Below are positions 19,834 to 32,592 of a stretch of 64,000 bases of DNA, piece by piece. The position numbers and the translations under genes are program-made. The notes beneath the pieces were generated by a model. The model searched no databases. It saw nothing but the letters and a program-made list of their open reading frames with translations, and had not been told where the DNA came from. How positions within the stretch are numbered: position 1 is the stretch's first letter; every line of letters starts with the position of its first letter. Source of the DNA: Geosiphon pyriformis (lineage: Eukaryota; Glomeromycota; Glomeromycetes; Archaeosporales; Geosiphonaceae); contig JAAOMT010000276.1 of NCBI GenBank assembly GCA_016748015.1, positions 468,088-532,087 on the forward strand, in the 5' to 3' direction.

Positions 19834-21060
19834 TCATTTGTGATATTTCTTGAGTCGTGTGCCATGAACAGAACGATCATTGAAAATTGTTCCATATTGA
19901 TCTTGTAAGATATAAGAACCATTGTTCAAAACTTTGTTGACTATAAAGGGTCCTTTCCACCAGCTAGAGAATTTATCATCATAGACATTGTCTCTGTCTG
20001 AACGGTATTCTAAAACTAAGTCACCATTACTTAAGGAAAGTGTTTTATATGTTTTCTTTTTCTTAAGCTTCTCTTGGAATTGTTTTATCTTTTCAAAGGC
20101 AATTACCCGTGCTTCTATTAATGAGTTAAGAATGGTACCAAGTCTTCTTTGCAAAATGTCTTTGTAATTCCCTATTGTTATTTCTTCAAAGGGTATTGTC
20201 TCAATGTTAGTTTCTATTAGTAGGGTTGCCATTTGTCCATAGAGTAGATAAAAGAGTTCATAACTTGTTATGTCATGATTCACAGTTCTATAAGCAAACA
20301 AAGCTAAAAGCAGTACCTTGTCCTATAAGTTTGTTTCTTTGCTAGTTTTGGCTAAGGTTTCACATAGTGTTCTATTGAAACATTCCACTAGGCCATTTGT
20401 TTGGAGGTGATAAGGAGAAGAAAGTTTGTGATGTATTCTTATTTTTCTGCAAAGTTCTTTAACAAGTGTATTGAGAAAAGCTCTTCCTCTGTCAGATAAA
20501 AGTTCTTTTGGGCAGCCATGGTAACAAATGATATCTTCATAAATGAAATTGGCTATTGAGACTGCTGTTTGGTCTGGAGTGGCTCTTGCTTCTACCCACT
20601 TTGTAAGATAGTTGGTAGCTGTGATAATGTATCTGTTGCCATCAGGAGTTATTGTTAAAGGTCCAACAACATCTATACCAATTCTGTTAAAGGGTTGACC
20701 AACAGAAATTGGATGAATATCTTTTTTGCGATTGGGTTTTCCTCTTCTTTGGCAGATATCACAGGTTTTGATGTATTCAGCAATGTCTTTTCCCAAGGTA
20801 GGTCAATAATAGTGAGCTAAAATTTTCTGAATTGTTTTTGTTTTTCCAAAGTGTCCAGCTAATGGATCAGTGTGCATATTGTAGATCACAATTTCTCTTT
20901 CTTCAAATCTGATAACTCTCTGGGGGCAGTCAGGATCTTTTCTATTTCTATTATAAAGTTGGTTCTGGCGAATCAAATAGAAATTTGATTGTTTGCGTAA
21001 ATGTTCTCTTTGTTGTCATGTGTATTTCAGTGGGTATTGTCCTTTATCCAAAAATTCAAT
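19834..21060 (-). pseudogene. Family A integrase (A2)
   Basis: HHCC part: MHTDPLAGHF, then CDIC at about 20755. Core: Asp in GIDVVG, Asp in LLSDRGRAFLN, Glu in NGLVECFNRTL, so the DDE triad is intact. C-terminal: the basic KKLKKKK helix and WKGPFIVNKVLNNGSYILQDQ. A TGA replaces the Trp before PTLGKD near 20800, and frames break near 20300-20330. It is the best kept integrase of the window but not functional as it stands. Confidence 0.85.
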
Positions 21061-21159
21061 TAAGGCAGAGTAGTTGTCCAAGTCCATTATCATGTTTGTC
21101 AAAAAGGAGGAATTACTAATAATTAAGTTGGTTTGGTTTGAGAGGGTTGTTCTGTTACT

Positions 21160-22414
21160 GGATGGTAAGCATCGGCATTTTAATGATTAGCTCTTTTGTG
21201 ATGTTGAATATCATAGTCGAATTCATTCAAGTGGAGTATTCAGTGAGTTATTCATTTGTGTTCTAGCCTCTTTTTGTTGTGCAGCCAAACCAAAGCTTGG
21301 TGATCTGTTACCACCAAAAACTTCACACCAAGAAGATACTTACTTCAGTAACTGGTGGACTATACTACTGCTAAGCATTCTTGTTCAGTGACTGAATAGT
21401 TCTGTTCTGCTGGGGAAAGGGTTCTACTGGCATAAGCTATGGCATGTTCTTTGCTATCTTCATCTTTCTGGAAGAGAACAGCACCAAGTCCAAAGCCAGA
21501 TGCATCAGTGTGGAGGATAAAGGGTCAATCTAAATCAGATTGCTTGAGGATGGGTTCTGTAACCAGTTTTTCCTTTAAAGTTTCAAAGGCTTTTTGCTGA
21601 TGTGTTCCCCAATGGTAATTGACATTTTTCCTGAGTAGCTGATTGAGAGAAGAGGCGATTTTGGAGAAATCCTTGACAAATTTATGATAATAAGAGACCA
21701 AACCAAGAAAAAAGCATAGTTCATAAATGTTCATTGGTTGTTTGATGTTTTGGACTTTTTTAACTTTGGCTGAGTCAGGAAAGATTCCATCTTTTGTGAT
21801 AAGATGACCAAGGAACTGGGTGGATTGTCTTCCAAAGAAAAATTTGATTGGGTTGATCTTGAGGCCAGCATTTCTAAGGAGGTCAAAAACCATTTGCAAA
21901 TGTTCCAGGTGTTCATCCCAGGTTTTTGAGTATACCATTATGTTGTCCAAATAGATTAAAACAAAGTTTTTCTTGACTGATTCAAATACTTTATCCATTA
22001 AGCATTGAAAGATGAGGGAGGGGGGGTGTTGGTGAGACCCAAAGACATGACTGTGAATTCATAGGTGCCATACTTGGTGATGAAGGCAGTTTTCTTTCTG
22101 CTTTCTGAATCCATCTCTACTTGCCAGAATCCAGCAGTTAAGTCAATGGTTGAGAAGAAAGCAGCATCTTTGAATTGGTCTAACATTGCATCAATCTTGG
22201 GAAGTGTGTACATGTCTCTTTCAGTGATGGCATTTAATTGGTGGTAGTTGATACAGAAGCATAGTGTTCCACCTTTCTTGGATATTACTACAACTGGGAA
22301 AGCCCATTCACTCTTGGTTTTTTGTATGAATCCAAGATCTTTCATCTGGTTTATCTCTTTTTTGATAAACTTATCATTGTGCTGATTGGATTGATAAGGC
22401 TTCAAATGGATGGG
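21160..22414 (-). pseudogene. Family A reverse transcriptase and RNase H (A2)
   Basis: RT motifs on minus from 22405: NQMKDLGFIQ, FPVVVISKKGG, INYHQLNAIT, FFSTIDLTAGFWQVEM, YEFTVMSLGLTN. A run of seven C at about 22020-22026 then shifts the frame. After it come VLIYLDNIMVYS (second catalytic Asp is Asn) and LKINPIKFFFGRQSTQFLGH. RNase H has [19 protein letters not shown] and, in a further frame, VTDHQAL. The homopolymer shift and the D-to-N change each inactivate it. Confidence 0.85.
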
Positions 22415-23842
22415 TCAAGTTTCTCTGGTGGTGATAGTGTGTTGTATCATATGGGTATGTCCAGGGGTATCACCTTCTTTGGAGATAACTGGGCTATTTC
22501 TAGCCAGCAAATTTTCAATGTCTATTTTTCTTTCTTCTGGGGAGGGTTTTTTTTGTTCTACAACCAGTGATTGGATCTCAGATGGTTCATTCTCAAAAGA
22601 CTTCTGTACTTCTTTCAATTCTTCTCTGGGTATCAAACTGATTGGTTTCCAATCTTTGTAATAGATCAGGCATAATTTGCATTCATCACTTGGAGAATAC
22701 AAGAGTTTGTTGCACCAACACCGGGCACAAAGACCATGCCACCAAAAACTGTATTTGGCTTTCTTGCCAGGTTTTCTTTCAAAGATTCTTCTAAGAATAT
22801 TATAATAAGGCCAGCAGATTAGCTTGCTATTTACAATGATTCCTTCTTTGTCTGCTTTAAAATTGTCTAGTGGTTTGCCATTGCTGGTGAAGGTGGTATA
22901 GGCGAGTTCAGCAGTTTCTTCTTGCTCTTCTTGTTCTTCTTCTTCATCGCTCTCTTCATTATTTAATTCATCTGATTGTTTTTCTTCTTGGTTTTGTTTG
23001 GGTACTGGGGGAGTTGTCCAATGGCAACACTTAACCACAATGGGTTTTTTACCACATCTGATAGTTAATTCACAAAGTTCATAATCAAGCAAAGCTTTTG
23101 CTTTCTTGAGCCATTCATTGCCAACAATGATGGTGTATTCCTTGGCTTCAGAAACTTCCATGTCAGTTTCAATGCTAATTCCATTGATGCGGACAGGAAC
23201 AGCTTTGGCAATACCCAGTCTTTTCTTTTTGTCACCATGTACATTGGTCATTGGTCTGGTGGAAGGTTCATCAATCTTTCTACCAATTGCTTCCAAGAAG
23301 TGTTTGGCAATGACACTAACAGATGATCCACTGTTCAGAATTAAGTCAATGAAATATCCAGCCACTTGGACTTTACAAATCAGAGGGATGACATTGCTGT
23401 TGTCAGCAAGTCCAGCTTGGTGAGAGTGCTTGTTGGTTTTTGGTGTCTTCTTCTTTGGAATCAAGGATTTGCGAAGATTCTTTCTGAACTGTGGGTGGGT
23501 CATTAACTGGCCAAAGGTAATCTGTGCTGGGGTTTCCATGAGATCTTTGACAACGGAATAGGGTCCAGATTTTTGTACAATTTCTGGGAGTTCCAACTTT
23601 GGAGGATTTTTAAAAACTTTATTCTTTGGTGGCTCATTGTTATCAGCAGCAGAAGTTAAGGCTTTGTTGGGGTCTAGAACGAAATCAATCTTGGCTTTCT
23701 TCTTCTTTCTGGTTGGTTCTGAGGTGTTGATTGCTAGTTCATCCATGTCATGGTCATCATCAGTTAAGTTAAAAGCATAAAAGAGGTTTTCTTCTGGTTG
23801 GCTTGCATTTTCACCCTTTGGAGGTGCGCCTACCAGTTTAAA
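22415..23842 (-). pseudogene. Family A protease and zinc-ribbon-like region, 5' part of Pol (A2)
   Basis: Entered from Gag by the -1 site at 23836-23842. The frame is open for 443 codons from 23746. Order: Lys-rich linker, protease with YFIDLILNSGSSVSVIAK (the catalytic Asp of D-S-G is Asn here, but is Asp in A3 and A4), EYTIIVGNEWLKKAKALL, an acidic Glu-rich stretch (about residues 255-275), and a cysteine module LCARCWCNKLL...DECKLC at about residue 345. RT starts in the next frame segment at 22405. The acidic stretch and cysteine module are not part of standard Ty3 Pol. Confidence 0.8.
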
Positions 23843-25386
23843 GGCTGATAAACAGTGGCTTCAATTAAGGGATCCTCTCCAAAGAAATTGATGTTGGCAT
23901 GATTGGGTCTTTGATTGGGGACATTGTTGTTGTTGTTGGGTCTGTTGTTTTGGTTGTTATTGTTTCTGGGAGCTGGAGGAGGCAGTGGAGGATTGTTGCA
24001 ATCTCTGGAAAAATGTCCAGTTAATTCACATTTATAACACACAGGAGGGCCACGATTTTGCTGTCTTTGATAAGCGGGTTGTTGGGGCTGATTAAAACGG
24101 TTTTCAAATCTGGGCCTTTGTGGTTGCTGGTTATCTCTGACTGCTTGGGCTAATGGTTCTAATAGCCAAGCAAGATTTGCTGTAAGTCTATCTATTAATT
24201 GTTCATTTGGATCTTGTGTCTGGACAGCAAAAAAAGTAGCAGCCATTTGAGGAGTAGGAGCCATAACAGGAGCAGGAGCAAAAACTGAAAGTGTGAATCC
24301 CAAATGCATTCTTTGATTGTCTTCAATTCTTTGGGTGAGTTCAATGGCCATATCCATAGTGGAATTATCTTTTAAAGCCAAGAGAGGCCAAAGAGCATAC
24401 AATAAATCAGTTCTCAATTCTTTTGTGAAGAAATGGATTTTTTGCTCTTCAGTCCAGTTTCTACCAGAGTCTACATGCTTGATGAGTTTTCTGATTGCTT
24501 TGGCATATTCAGTCACAATTTTACCAGAACCTTGGGTTCTTCTTTCTAATTCCATACACCATTTGGATATTAAGATAAGGGTTCTGAATTTGTTTTCAAA
24601 CCGGGTAGTGAAAGAGGTGTTGTTTTCTTCAATATTTGCTGGGGTCTATCTAACAATTTTTTGTTAAGCACCAGCATTGGTTTCTTGTGAAAACCAGGTA
24701 GCAGGGGAGCCTTGGAGGTAGCCACCAACAATTTGAAACTTGTACTCATCATCATATTGGTTGGCTGTAGCAGCTCTCTCAAAGTCATCCAACTATTCAA
24801 TTGGGTCTTGGACATCACCTCTGAATAATGGTAATGGGGTGTTGTTTTTTCGCCCTAAAGCAGTCTGTATACCTTAGAGGGCAATCAGAATGTTTTGTTG
24901 CAGAGAGTTTTGAGCCATTGGTTCAGGTGTTACTGTTTGTGTGGAGTGTTCTGATTCACTTGAAAAGAGATCAAAAACAGGAGCAGTTTGATAGCTTTCT
25001 TCTTCTGTTTCAAGAGGAGTTTCTGTTAATTGATGGGCAGCAATCCAAATGTGGATTTGATGATTCAGATATTCAAAATCAGGGAGCTGTTGTTCAAAGG
25101 TTGCAAAATATAAGAGCTGATTGATACTGTTGTTTCTTCCTTCAAAGTCATCTTCAAAATAAGCTTGGTCAAAGTAATAGATTGTATAAGCTGTGTAGGT
25201 TTCAGCTGAATGCTTGTTCAAGAACCAGTTCCAAAAGTCTTGGAATTGTCTGCTGGATTGTTTTTCAATGGGAAAGCAAATCAAGCAGAAGGGCAAAGGA
25301 TTGAGTTCAATAAAGTCTAGATTGTTTTTGTTGTGTGCTTTAAAATGTTCTTCTGATTGTTGTGGCAGGTATAAATAATCACCCAT
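23830..25386 (-). pseudogene. Family A Gag (A2)
   Basis: Starts MGDYLYLPQQ at 25386, about 50 bases after the 5' LTR. Order: N-terminal region (FCLICFPIEKQSSRQFQDFWNW), acidic Ser/Thr linker, a stop at 24874-24876, capsid-like core in several frames, an open 241-codon end from 24555 (TEYAKAIRKLIKHVDSG, HFFTKELRTDLLYAL), a CCHC knuckle CYKCELTGHFSRDC at about 23990-24031, and an Asn/Pro-rich tail ending at the TAG at 23830-23832. Several Gln or Trp codons have become stops. Confidence 0.8.
23836..23842 (-). promoter_or_regulatory. -1 ribosomal frameshift heptamer TTTAAAC (A2)
   Basis: At the Gag/Pol overlap, in the Gag phase T TTA AAC, followed by TGG TAG (Gag stop). Slipping back one base reads L-V-G-A-P-P into the protease frame. 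A short AGG-CGCA-CCT hairpin could form downstream. A3 (31017-31023) and A4 (38505-38511) keep TTTAAAC; A5 (58548-58554) has TTTAAAT, also slippery. Confidence 0.75.
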
Positions 25387-25415
25387 ACAATAGGAAACAA
25401 AGTGGATTTTGATAA

Positions 25416-25432
25416 CCTCACAAGAAGCACCA
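25416..25432 (-). promoter_or_regulatory. Primer-binding site of A2
   Basis: On minus TGGTGCTTCTTGTGAGG, six bases after the 5' LTR end. A4 and A5 have decayed versions (TGATGCTCTCTGTAAGG, TAGTGCTCTTTGTAAGA). Confidence 0.7.
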
Positions 25433-25438
25433 CTTTTA

Positions 25439-26117
25439 TGTTATGGGTTGGAGTAACAAGCTAATGGATAGCAAGGGAGAACAAGATTGTAGGGTGATGG
25501 AAATAATCAAAGGAGAATTCAACTTTAAAGAGCAAATTGAATGAGTATGGATTCAATATGCGAGATCAGTCTCATAAAATATCTCAGTCACTATTCTTTT
25601 CAAAGGTAATTGGGGAATCTGAAGGTAGAGGGATAGTCCGTACTGTCAACAATTGATTACCACTGGTATAATTCTATGCCTCATGTCGGCACTCTTAGAA
25701 TTCAATATCAGGTATCAACTTGTGCTTTTCAGTTATGTTTATTCAAATAATTTTTAAATGCTACAATTATATATGTCAGAAAAAAGCCAACAAGTAATTT
25801 TTTATCCTAAGATGTTTGAATACTTGAAGATAGGAAAAGGGAAATTAGCAATAAGAGAGTGATTGAGATGAAAGTTGTTATTTTTATTTATTTGATTCTT
25901 GTCTGAGAGATGATTTTCTATAGCTAAGAGATTCATTACTTATATAACTAATGAAAGTGGTCAATAACCAGGTCAATGACTAGATTAATGATCAAGTCAA
26001 TGATCAGGTCAATGGTTAGGTCAATGATCACTATCTAAAAATAGAGTGGCTAATTATATGACATTAGTGGCTAATACATGTGATAACTAATAAAAATTAT
26101 GGGTTTCAACTGTAACA
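25439..26117 (-). repeat. 5' LTR of family A element A2
   Basis: 679 bp with TGTTA...TAACA ends; near-identical in layout to 18502-19192. The two LTRs share long identical stretches, so A2 is the youngest family A copy here. Confidence 0.9.
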
Positions 26118-26347
26118 ATATATTGACTGATGTTTTTTGTGGTAAGAGTACTTTGTATAATAGTGTGATACTCTATAGAGTTTCTGGTTATACTAGCATG
26201 TAGTTAGGCATAACCACTTAATAGTTAGCCATATTTTGTAAATTAGATTATTAGGTGAATTGGCTTTATGAAAAAGTCATGTTCTGTGAATGTGGCTAAA
26301 CTAATAAAAGACCAGTATGGCTACACATTAACAAAAAAAAAAAAAAA
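26118..26347 (+). mobile_element. LINE 3' end fragment with poly(A)
   Basis: The last 230 bp of a LINE: end of coding sequence, then the tail ACTAATAAAAGACCAGTATG followed by GCTACACATTAAC and a 15-base poly(A). 5'-truncated at the LTR of A2. Confidence 0.75.
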
Positions 26348-27196
26348 GCTGGTTCCTCAACAATACATACATTTATTATAAAATTATTTTACAATATGCT
26401 GCCAACAGCAGAGGTGCTATACAACAAATGTTCTCTTGTGTATTTAAACAATCTGTGCAAAAGATGTCACAAAGAGGTAGAAACCAACTGGCACTTTTGG
26501 GAATGCTTTCTGAATATTCAAATGAGTAAAACATTAATAGATAATGTAAGGAATAAGTGAATGTGGTATTTATCAAAAACAATGGGTGAAAAACATAAAA
26601 ACTTAGAATATGGGAAAAAAATTGTTCTGTCTAATAAGTTCATTAAGTTAACATCCAACATAGATCTGCTATGTAAAAAACTGATCAATAAGCAATTTGG
26701 AAGGATCAATGCTTTTGCTGACATTGATCAAAAGACTAACAATAATATATTAATTAAGGTGTATAAATAGGCAGTAACTCAAGCAAGGAATAGATTATAA
26801 AGAAAATGTTGCAAATTACAAACTAAGTGAGAAAAATCAGTGGGTATTAATAACAAAGTTAAGAAAAACCTATCAAGAATGTTCAACATTCATAAAATAT
26901 TAACAAGTAGTGGTAATGATATCAGCATATTCAAAGTTAAGTCAGATAATAGGTTTACATAGTGTAATAAAATACTGGTTGATGTTTTTTATAGTAAAAT
27001 TACTTTATGTAATAGTGTAATACTCCATAGATTTTCTGGTTATACTAGCATATAGTTAGGCATAACTACTTAGTGATTAGCCACATTTTGTAATTTAGAT
27101 TATTGGGTGAGTTGGTTTTATAAAAAAGTCATACTTTTTAATATGGCTAAATTAATAAAAGACCAGTGTGACTACACATTAACAAAAAAAAAAAAA
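26348..27196 (+). pseudogene. LINE ORF2 C-terminal end, 3' tail and poly(A)
   Basis: 5'-truncated LINE. It encodes the ORF2 zinc motif LCKRCHKEVETNWHFWEC (C-x2-C-x6-H-x4-C, the RVT zinc-binding type) near 26450-26505, then a Lys/Asn-rich end (MWYLSKTMGEKHKNLEYGKK) with stops, and the same tail as at 26118-26347. This links the shared 3' tail to an ORF2-bearing LINE. Confidence 0.75.
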
Positions 27197-30100
27197 CAAT
27201 ATTCCAATACTAAGTCATCAATATTTAAGGAAAGTGTTTTATAAGTTTTTTTTCTTAAGCTTTTCTTGAAACTGTTTTATCTTTTTAAAAGCAATTATTC
27301 ATGCTTTTACCAATAAGTTATGAATAGTACCAAGTCTTTTTTGCAAAATGTCTTTATAATTCTTTATTGTGATTTTTTCAAAGGGTATTGTTTCAATGTT
27401 AGTTTCTATTGGTAATATTGCCATGTGTTTATAAAGCAGATAAAAAAGTTTATAACTTGTTATGTTATGATTCATAGTTCTATAAGCAAATAAAGCTGAA
27501 GACAGTACTTTGTCTTATAAGTTTGTTTCTTCACTAGTTTTGGCTAAGATTTTACATAGTGTTTTATTAAAACATTTTACTAGGCTATTTGTTTGAAGGT
27601 GGTTAGAAGAGAAAAGTTTATGACATATTTCTATTTTTCTATAGTTTTTCAACCAGTGTACTGAGAAAAACTCTTCTTCTGTTAGATAAAAGTTCTTTGA
27701 AGCAGCCATGACAGCAGATAATATCTTTATAAATAAAATTGGCTATTGAGACTGTTGTTTGGTCTGGAGTGGCTTTTGCTTTTATACACTTTATAAGATA
27801 GTCAATAGTTGTAATAATATATCTGTTGCTATTAGAAGTTATTGTTAAAAGTTCAACAATATTTATACCAATTTTGTCAAATGGTTGACCAACAAAGATT
27901 GAATAGATATCTTTTTTGTGTTTAGGTTTTCCTTTTCTTTGACAGATGTTACAGATTTTGATGTACTCAGTAATATTTTTTCTCAAGGTAGATCAATAAT
28001 AGTGAGCTAAAGTTTTCTATATTGTTTTTGTTTTTCAAAGTGTTCAGCTAATGGATCAGTATACATATTGTAGATCACAATTTCTTTTTCTTCAAATTTA
28101 ATGACTCTTTGGGAGTGGTCAGAATTTTTTCTATTTTTTTTATATAACTGGTTTTGGCAAATCAAATAAAAATTTGATTATTTGTATAAATATTCTCTTT
28201 GCTGTTAAGTATATTCTGGTAGATATTGTCTTTTACTCAAAAATTCTATTAAGGCAAAGTAGTTATTCAAGTCTATTATCTTGTTTGTTTATAAGGGAGT
28301 TACTAATAATTAAGTTGGTTTGGTTGAGAGGTTGTACTATTATTGAATAGCAAGTCTAGAAAGAGCATTGGCATTTTGATAATTTGTTCTTTTGTGATAT
28401 TGAAGATCATAGTTGAATTTATCCAAATAGAGTATTAAGCAAGTTATCTATTTATGTTCCAGTTTTTTTTTGTTGTATAGCCAAACTAAGGCTTGATAAT
28501 CTGTTACTACTAAGAATTTCATACCAAGAAGATATTAATCCTAATAACTAATAACTCAAACTACTACTAAGCATTTTTGTTTTATAATTAAATAGTTTTT
28601 TTCTGCTGATATGAGAGTTTTATTAACATATATTATAGTATGTTTTTTGCCATTTTTATTTTTTTGTAAGAAAACAGCATTAAGTCTATAACCAGATACA
28701 TCAGTATGCAGAATAAAAAATTGGTCCAGATTAGGTTGTTTAAGAATTGATTCAATAACAAGTTTTTCCTTTAAAGTTTCAAAAACTTTTTGTTAATAAG
28801 TATTCCAGTGGTAATTGACATTTTTTCTAAGTAGCTAATTAAAAAAAAAGAAAATTTTGAAGAAATTCTTGATAAATTTGCAATAGTAAGAAGCCAAACC
28901 AAGAAAAGAGCATAGTTCAGAAATATTTATTGGTTGTCTAATGTTCTGAAGTTTTTTAACTTTAGCTAGATCAGAAAAAATTTCATCTTTTGTAATAAAA
29001 TGACCAAAAAATTGGGTGGATTGTTATTTAAAAAAAAATTTAATTGGGTTTATCTTAAGGCCAGCATTTCTAAAGAGATCAAAAACCTTTTACAAGTGTT
29101 CAAGATGTTTATTTCAGGTTTTTGAGTATATTATTATGTCGTCTAAGTAGACCAGAACAAAGTTTTCTTTTACTAATTCAAATACTTTGTTCATTAGGCA
29201 TTAAAAAGTAGGAGGAGCATTAGTGAAACCAAAAAACATAACTGTAAAATTATAGGTACCATATTTGATAATAAAGGCAGTTTTCTTTCTGCTTTTTGGA
29301 TCTATCTCTACTTGTCAAAATCCAGCAGTTAAGTTAATGATTGAGAAAAAAGCAGCACCATTGAATTTGTTTAGCATTATATCAATTTTGGAGAATAAAT
29401 ATATGGCTTTTATAGTAATAACATTTAATTGACAATAGTTAACACAGAAGTGTAGAGTTCTGTCTTTCTTAGATACCACTACAATTGAAAAAGCTCATTT
29501 ACTCTTGGTTTTTTGTATGAATCCAAGATTTTTTATTTGGGTTATCTCTTTCTTGATGAACTTATTATTGTGTTAATTGAATTAATAAGGCTTCAAATAG
29601 ATAGGACAAGTTTTTCTGATGGTAATGATGTGTTGTATTATATGGGTTTGTTCAGAGATATTATTTTCTTTTAAGATAACTGGGCTATTTCTAGCCAACA
29701 AATTTTCAATATCTATTTTTCTTTTTTTAAGAAAAGGTTTTTTTTGTTTTAATATAAGTGATTAGATCTTAAATGATTTATTTTCAAAGAATTTCTGTTT
29801 TTTTTCTAGATACCAAATTAATTGGCTCCCAATTTTTGTAATAAATTAGGCAGGACTTGCATTCATTACTAGGAAAATACAAAGATTTATCATATCAGCA
29901 CCTGGCACAAAAATCATATTACTAATAACTGTATTTTGCTTTCTTACCAGATTTTTTATCAAAAGTTTTTTTGAAGACATCATAGTAGGGCCAGCAAATT
30001 AGCTTACCATTTACAATGATTTCTTCTCTGTTAGCTTTGATATTATCTAGGAGCTTTGTTATTGCTGATAAAGATAGTATAGACAAATTCAACAGTTTTT

Positions 30101-32592
30101 TTTTGTTTTTCTTAATCTTTTTCTTTATTATTCTTATCATTATCTAATTTATCTGATTGTTTTTCTTTTTGGTTTTGCTTGGGTACTAGAAGAGTTGTTC
30201 AATAACAGCATTTAACCACAATGGACTTCTCATCATATCTGATGGTTAGTTCACAAAGTTCATAGTTAAATAGTGCTTTGGCTTTCTTGAGCCACTTATT
30301 ACTAACAATTATAGTGTACTTTTTTGCTTCAAATACTTTTATGTCAGTTTTAATGCTAATGCCATTGATGTGAACAGGAACAGCTTTGGCTATGCCCAGA
30401 CATTTTTTCTTGTTATTATGTATATTGGTTATAGGCTGAGTGAAAAGTTTATTAATTTTTCTTCCAATTGCTTTTAGAAAGTATTTAACAATTACACTAA
30501 CAGATAATCTACTGTCTAAGATTAAGTCAATAAAATAACCAGTCACTTGGAATTTGCAAATAAAGAAGATAACATTGCTGTTGTCAGCAAGTCTAGCTTG
30601 GCAAAAGCATTTGTTGATCTTTGGTGTTTTTTTCTTTAGAATTAATGATTTGTGAAGATTTTTTCTGAACTGTGAATGAGTCATTAATTGGCCAAATGTA
30701 ATATGTGCTGGAGTTTCCATAAGATCTTTAACAATAGAATAAGAACCAAATTTTTGTACTATTTCTGAGAATTCCAACTTTGGAGGATTTTTAAAAACTT
30801 TAGCCTTTGGTAATTTATTGTTATTAGCAGTTAATGTAAATGCTTTGTTTGGATCCAGAACGAAATTAATCTTGACTTTTTTCTTCTTTTTTGTTAATTC
30901 AAAGATATTGATTGCTAATTTATCTATGTTATGGTTATCATCAATTAGATTAAAAGCAAAAAAGAGGTTTTTTTCTGGTTGGCTTGCACTCTTACTCTTT
31001 GAAAATGCACTTACTAGTTTAAAGATTAATAAATAGTGGCTTCAATTAAGAGATTCTCTCCAAAGAAATTAATGTTAACATAATTGATTCTTTAATTAGA
31101 AACATTGTTGTTGTTGGTTCTGTTGTTCTGATTATCATTATTTCTAGAAGCTAAAGGAGGCAAAGGAAAATTGTTGCAATTTCTGAAGAAATGTTCAGTT
31201 AATTTACAGTGATAACACACAAATAGACCATAATTTTGTTGTCTTTAATAAGAAAATTGCTGAGACTGATTAAAATAGGGTTCAAATCTGGGTTTTTGTA
31301 ATTGCTAATTATCTCTGACTGCTTGGGTTAAGAGTTCTAATAACTGGGCAAAATTGGCTGTAAGTTTATCTATTAACTGTTCATTTGGGTCTTGAGTTTG
31401 GGCAGCAAAAAAGATAACAGTCATTTGGGAAACAGAAGCCATAATAGAAGCAGGAGCAAAAACTAGAAATGTGGATCTTAAATGCATTTTTTGATTGTTT
31501 TCTATTCTCTGAATAAGTTCAATAATCATATCTATTGTAGAATTATCTTTTAGAATCAGAATGGACCAAAGAAAATAGAAAAAATCAGTTTTTAATTCTT
31601 TTGTAAAAGAATGAATTTTTTGTTCTTTTGTCTAGTTTTTTCCAGAGTCTACTCACTTAATTAACTTTTTGATTGCTTTGGCATACTTAGTTACAACTTC
31701 ACCAAGATCTTGGGTTCTTTTTTCTAATTTCATGTATTATTTGGATATCAGGATAAGAGTTCTAAATTTAGTTTTAAACCAAATTATGAAAAAGGTGTTT
31801 TCTTCTTCAGCATTTATTAGTATGCATCTAATAATTCTTTGGTAAACACCAACATTGGTTTTTTGTAAGAACCAAGTAGCAGAAGAGCCTTGGAAATAGT
31901 TACCAATGATTTGAAACTTGTATTCAGTATCATATTGATTGGTAGTGGCTGCTTTTTTAAAATTATCTAACCATTCAATTGGGTCTTGTGTATTATTTTT
32001 GAATAAAAATAATGAAGTATTGTTTTTTTATCTTAAAGCAGTTTGTATGTCTTAGAGAGCAGCCAGAATGTTTTGTTGTATAGGCTTATTAGCCATTAAT
32101 TCAAGAGTAACTGTTTATGTAGAATTTTCTGATTCACTTAAGAAGAGATTAAAAACAGAAGCAGTTTAATAGCTTTTTTTTTTGTTTCAAAAGATGTTTT
32201 AGCTAGCTAATAAGCAGCAATCTAAATGTGAATTTGGTAATTTAGGTATTCAAAATTAAGAGGCTATTGTTTAAAAGTTGTGGAATATAAAAGCTGATTG
32301 ATACTGTTGTTTCTTTCTTTAATCAAAGTAATAGATTGTATAAGCTATTTAGGTTTCAGCTGAATGTTCATTTAGAAATCAGTTTCAAAAGTCTTAGAAT
32401 TGTTTACTAAATTGTTCTTTAATAGAGAAGCAAATCAAGCAGAAAGACAAAAGGTTAAGTTCAATAAAGTCTATATTATTTTTGTTGTGTACTTCAAAGT
32501 GTTTTTCTAATTGTTGTAACAGGTATGAATAATCACCCATACAATAGAAAACAAAGTGGATTTTAACAATCTTATAGGAAGCACTATTTTTA
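27197..32592 (-). mobile_element. Family A element A3, internal region, decayed and 3'-truncated
   Basis: Read on minus from 32540: Gag remnants, 31017-31023 slippery site, protease (FIDLILDSRLSVSV, Gly of D-S-G lost) and an open stretch at 30777-30199. The cysteine module follows (about 29880), then RT 29600-28800 with an intact VYLDD, RNase H, and integrase 27986-27515 (CNICQRKGKPKHKK; GINIVE for the first-Asp motif). ORF3 and the 3' LTR are missing: the LINE poly(A) at 27196 abuts integrase. Many stops; A+T is higher than in A2. Confidence 0.8.
30199..30777 (-). pseudogene. Family A protease segment (A3)
   Basis: 192 open codons with PAHITFGQLMTHSQFRKNL, FIDLILDSRLSVSVIVK and YTIIVSNKWLKKAKALF. 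It keeps the catalytic Asp that A2 lost, but the next Gly is Arg. Confidence 0.7.

Noticed and set aside
18502-26117. Target duplication for element A2
   Set aside because: The left LTR lacks its terminal dozen bases and flanks differ (CAGG against ATAT), so none can be read.
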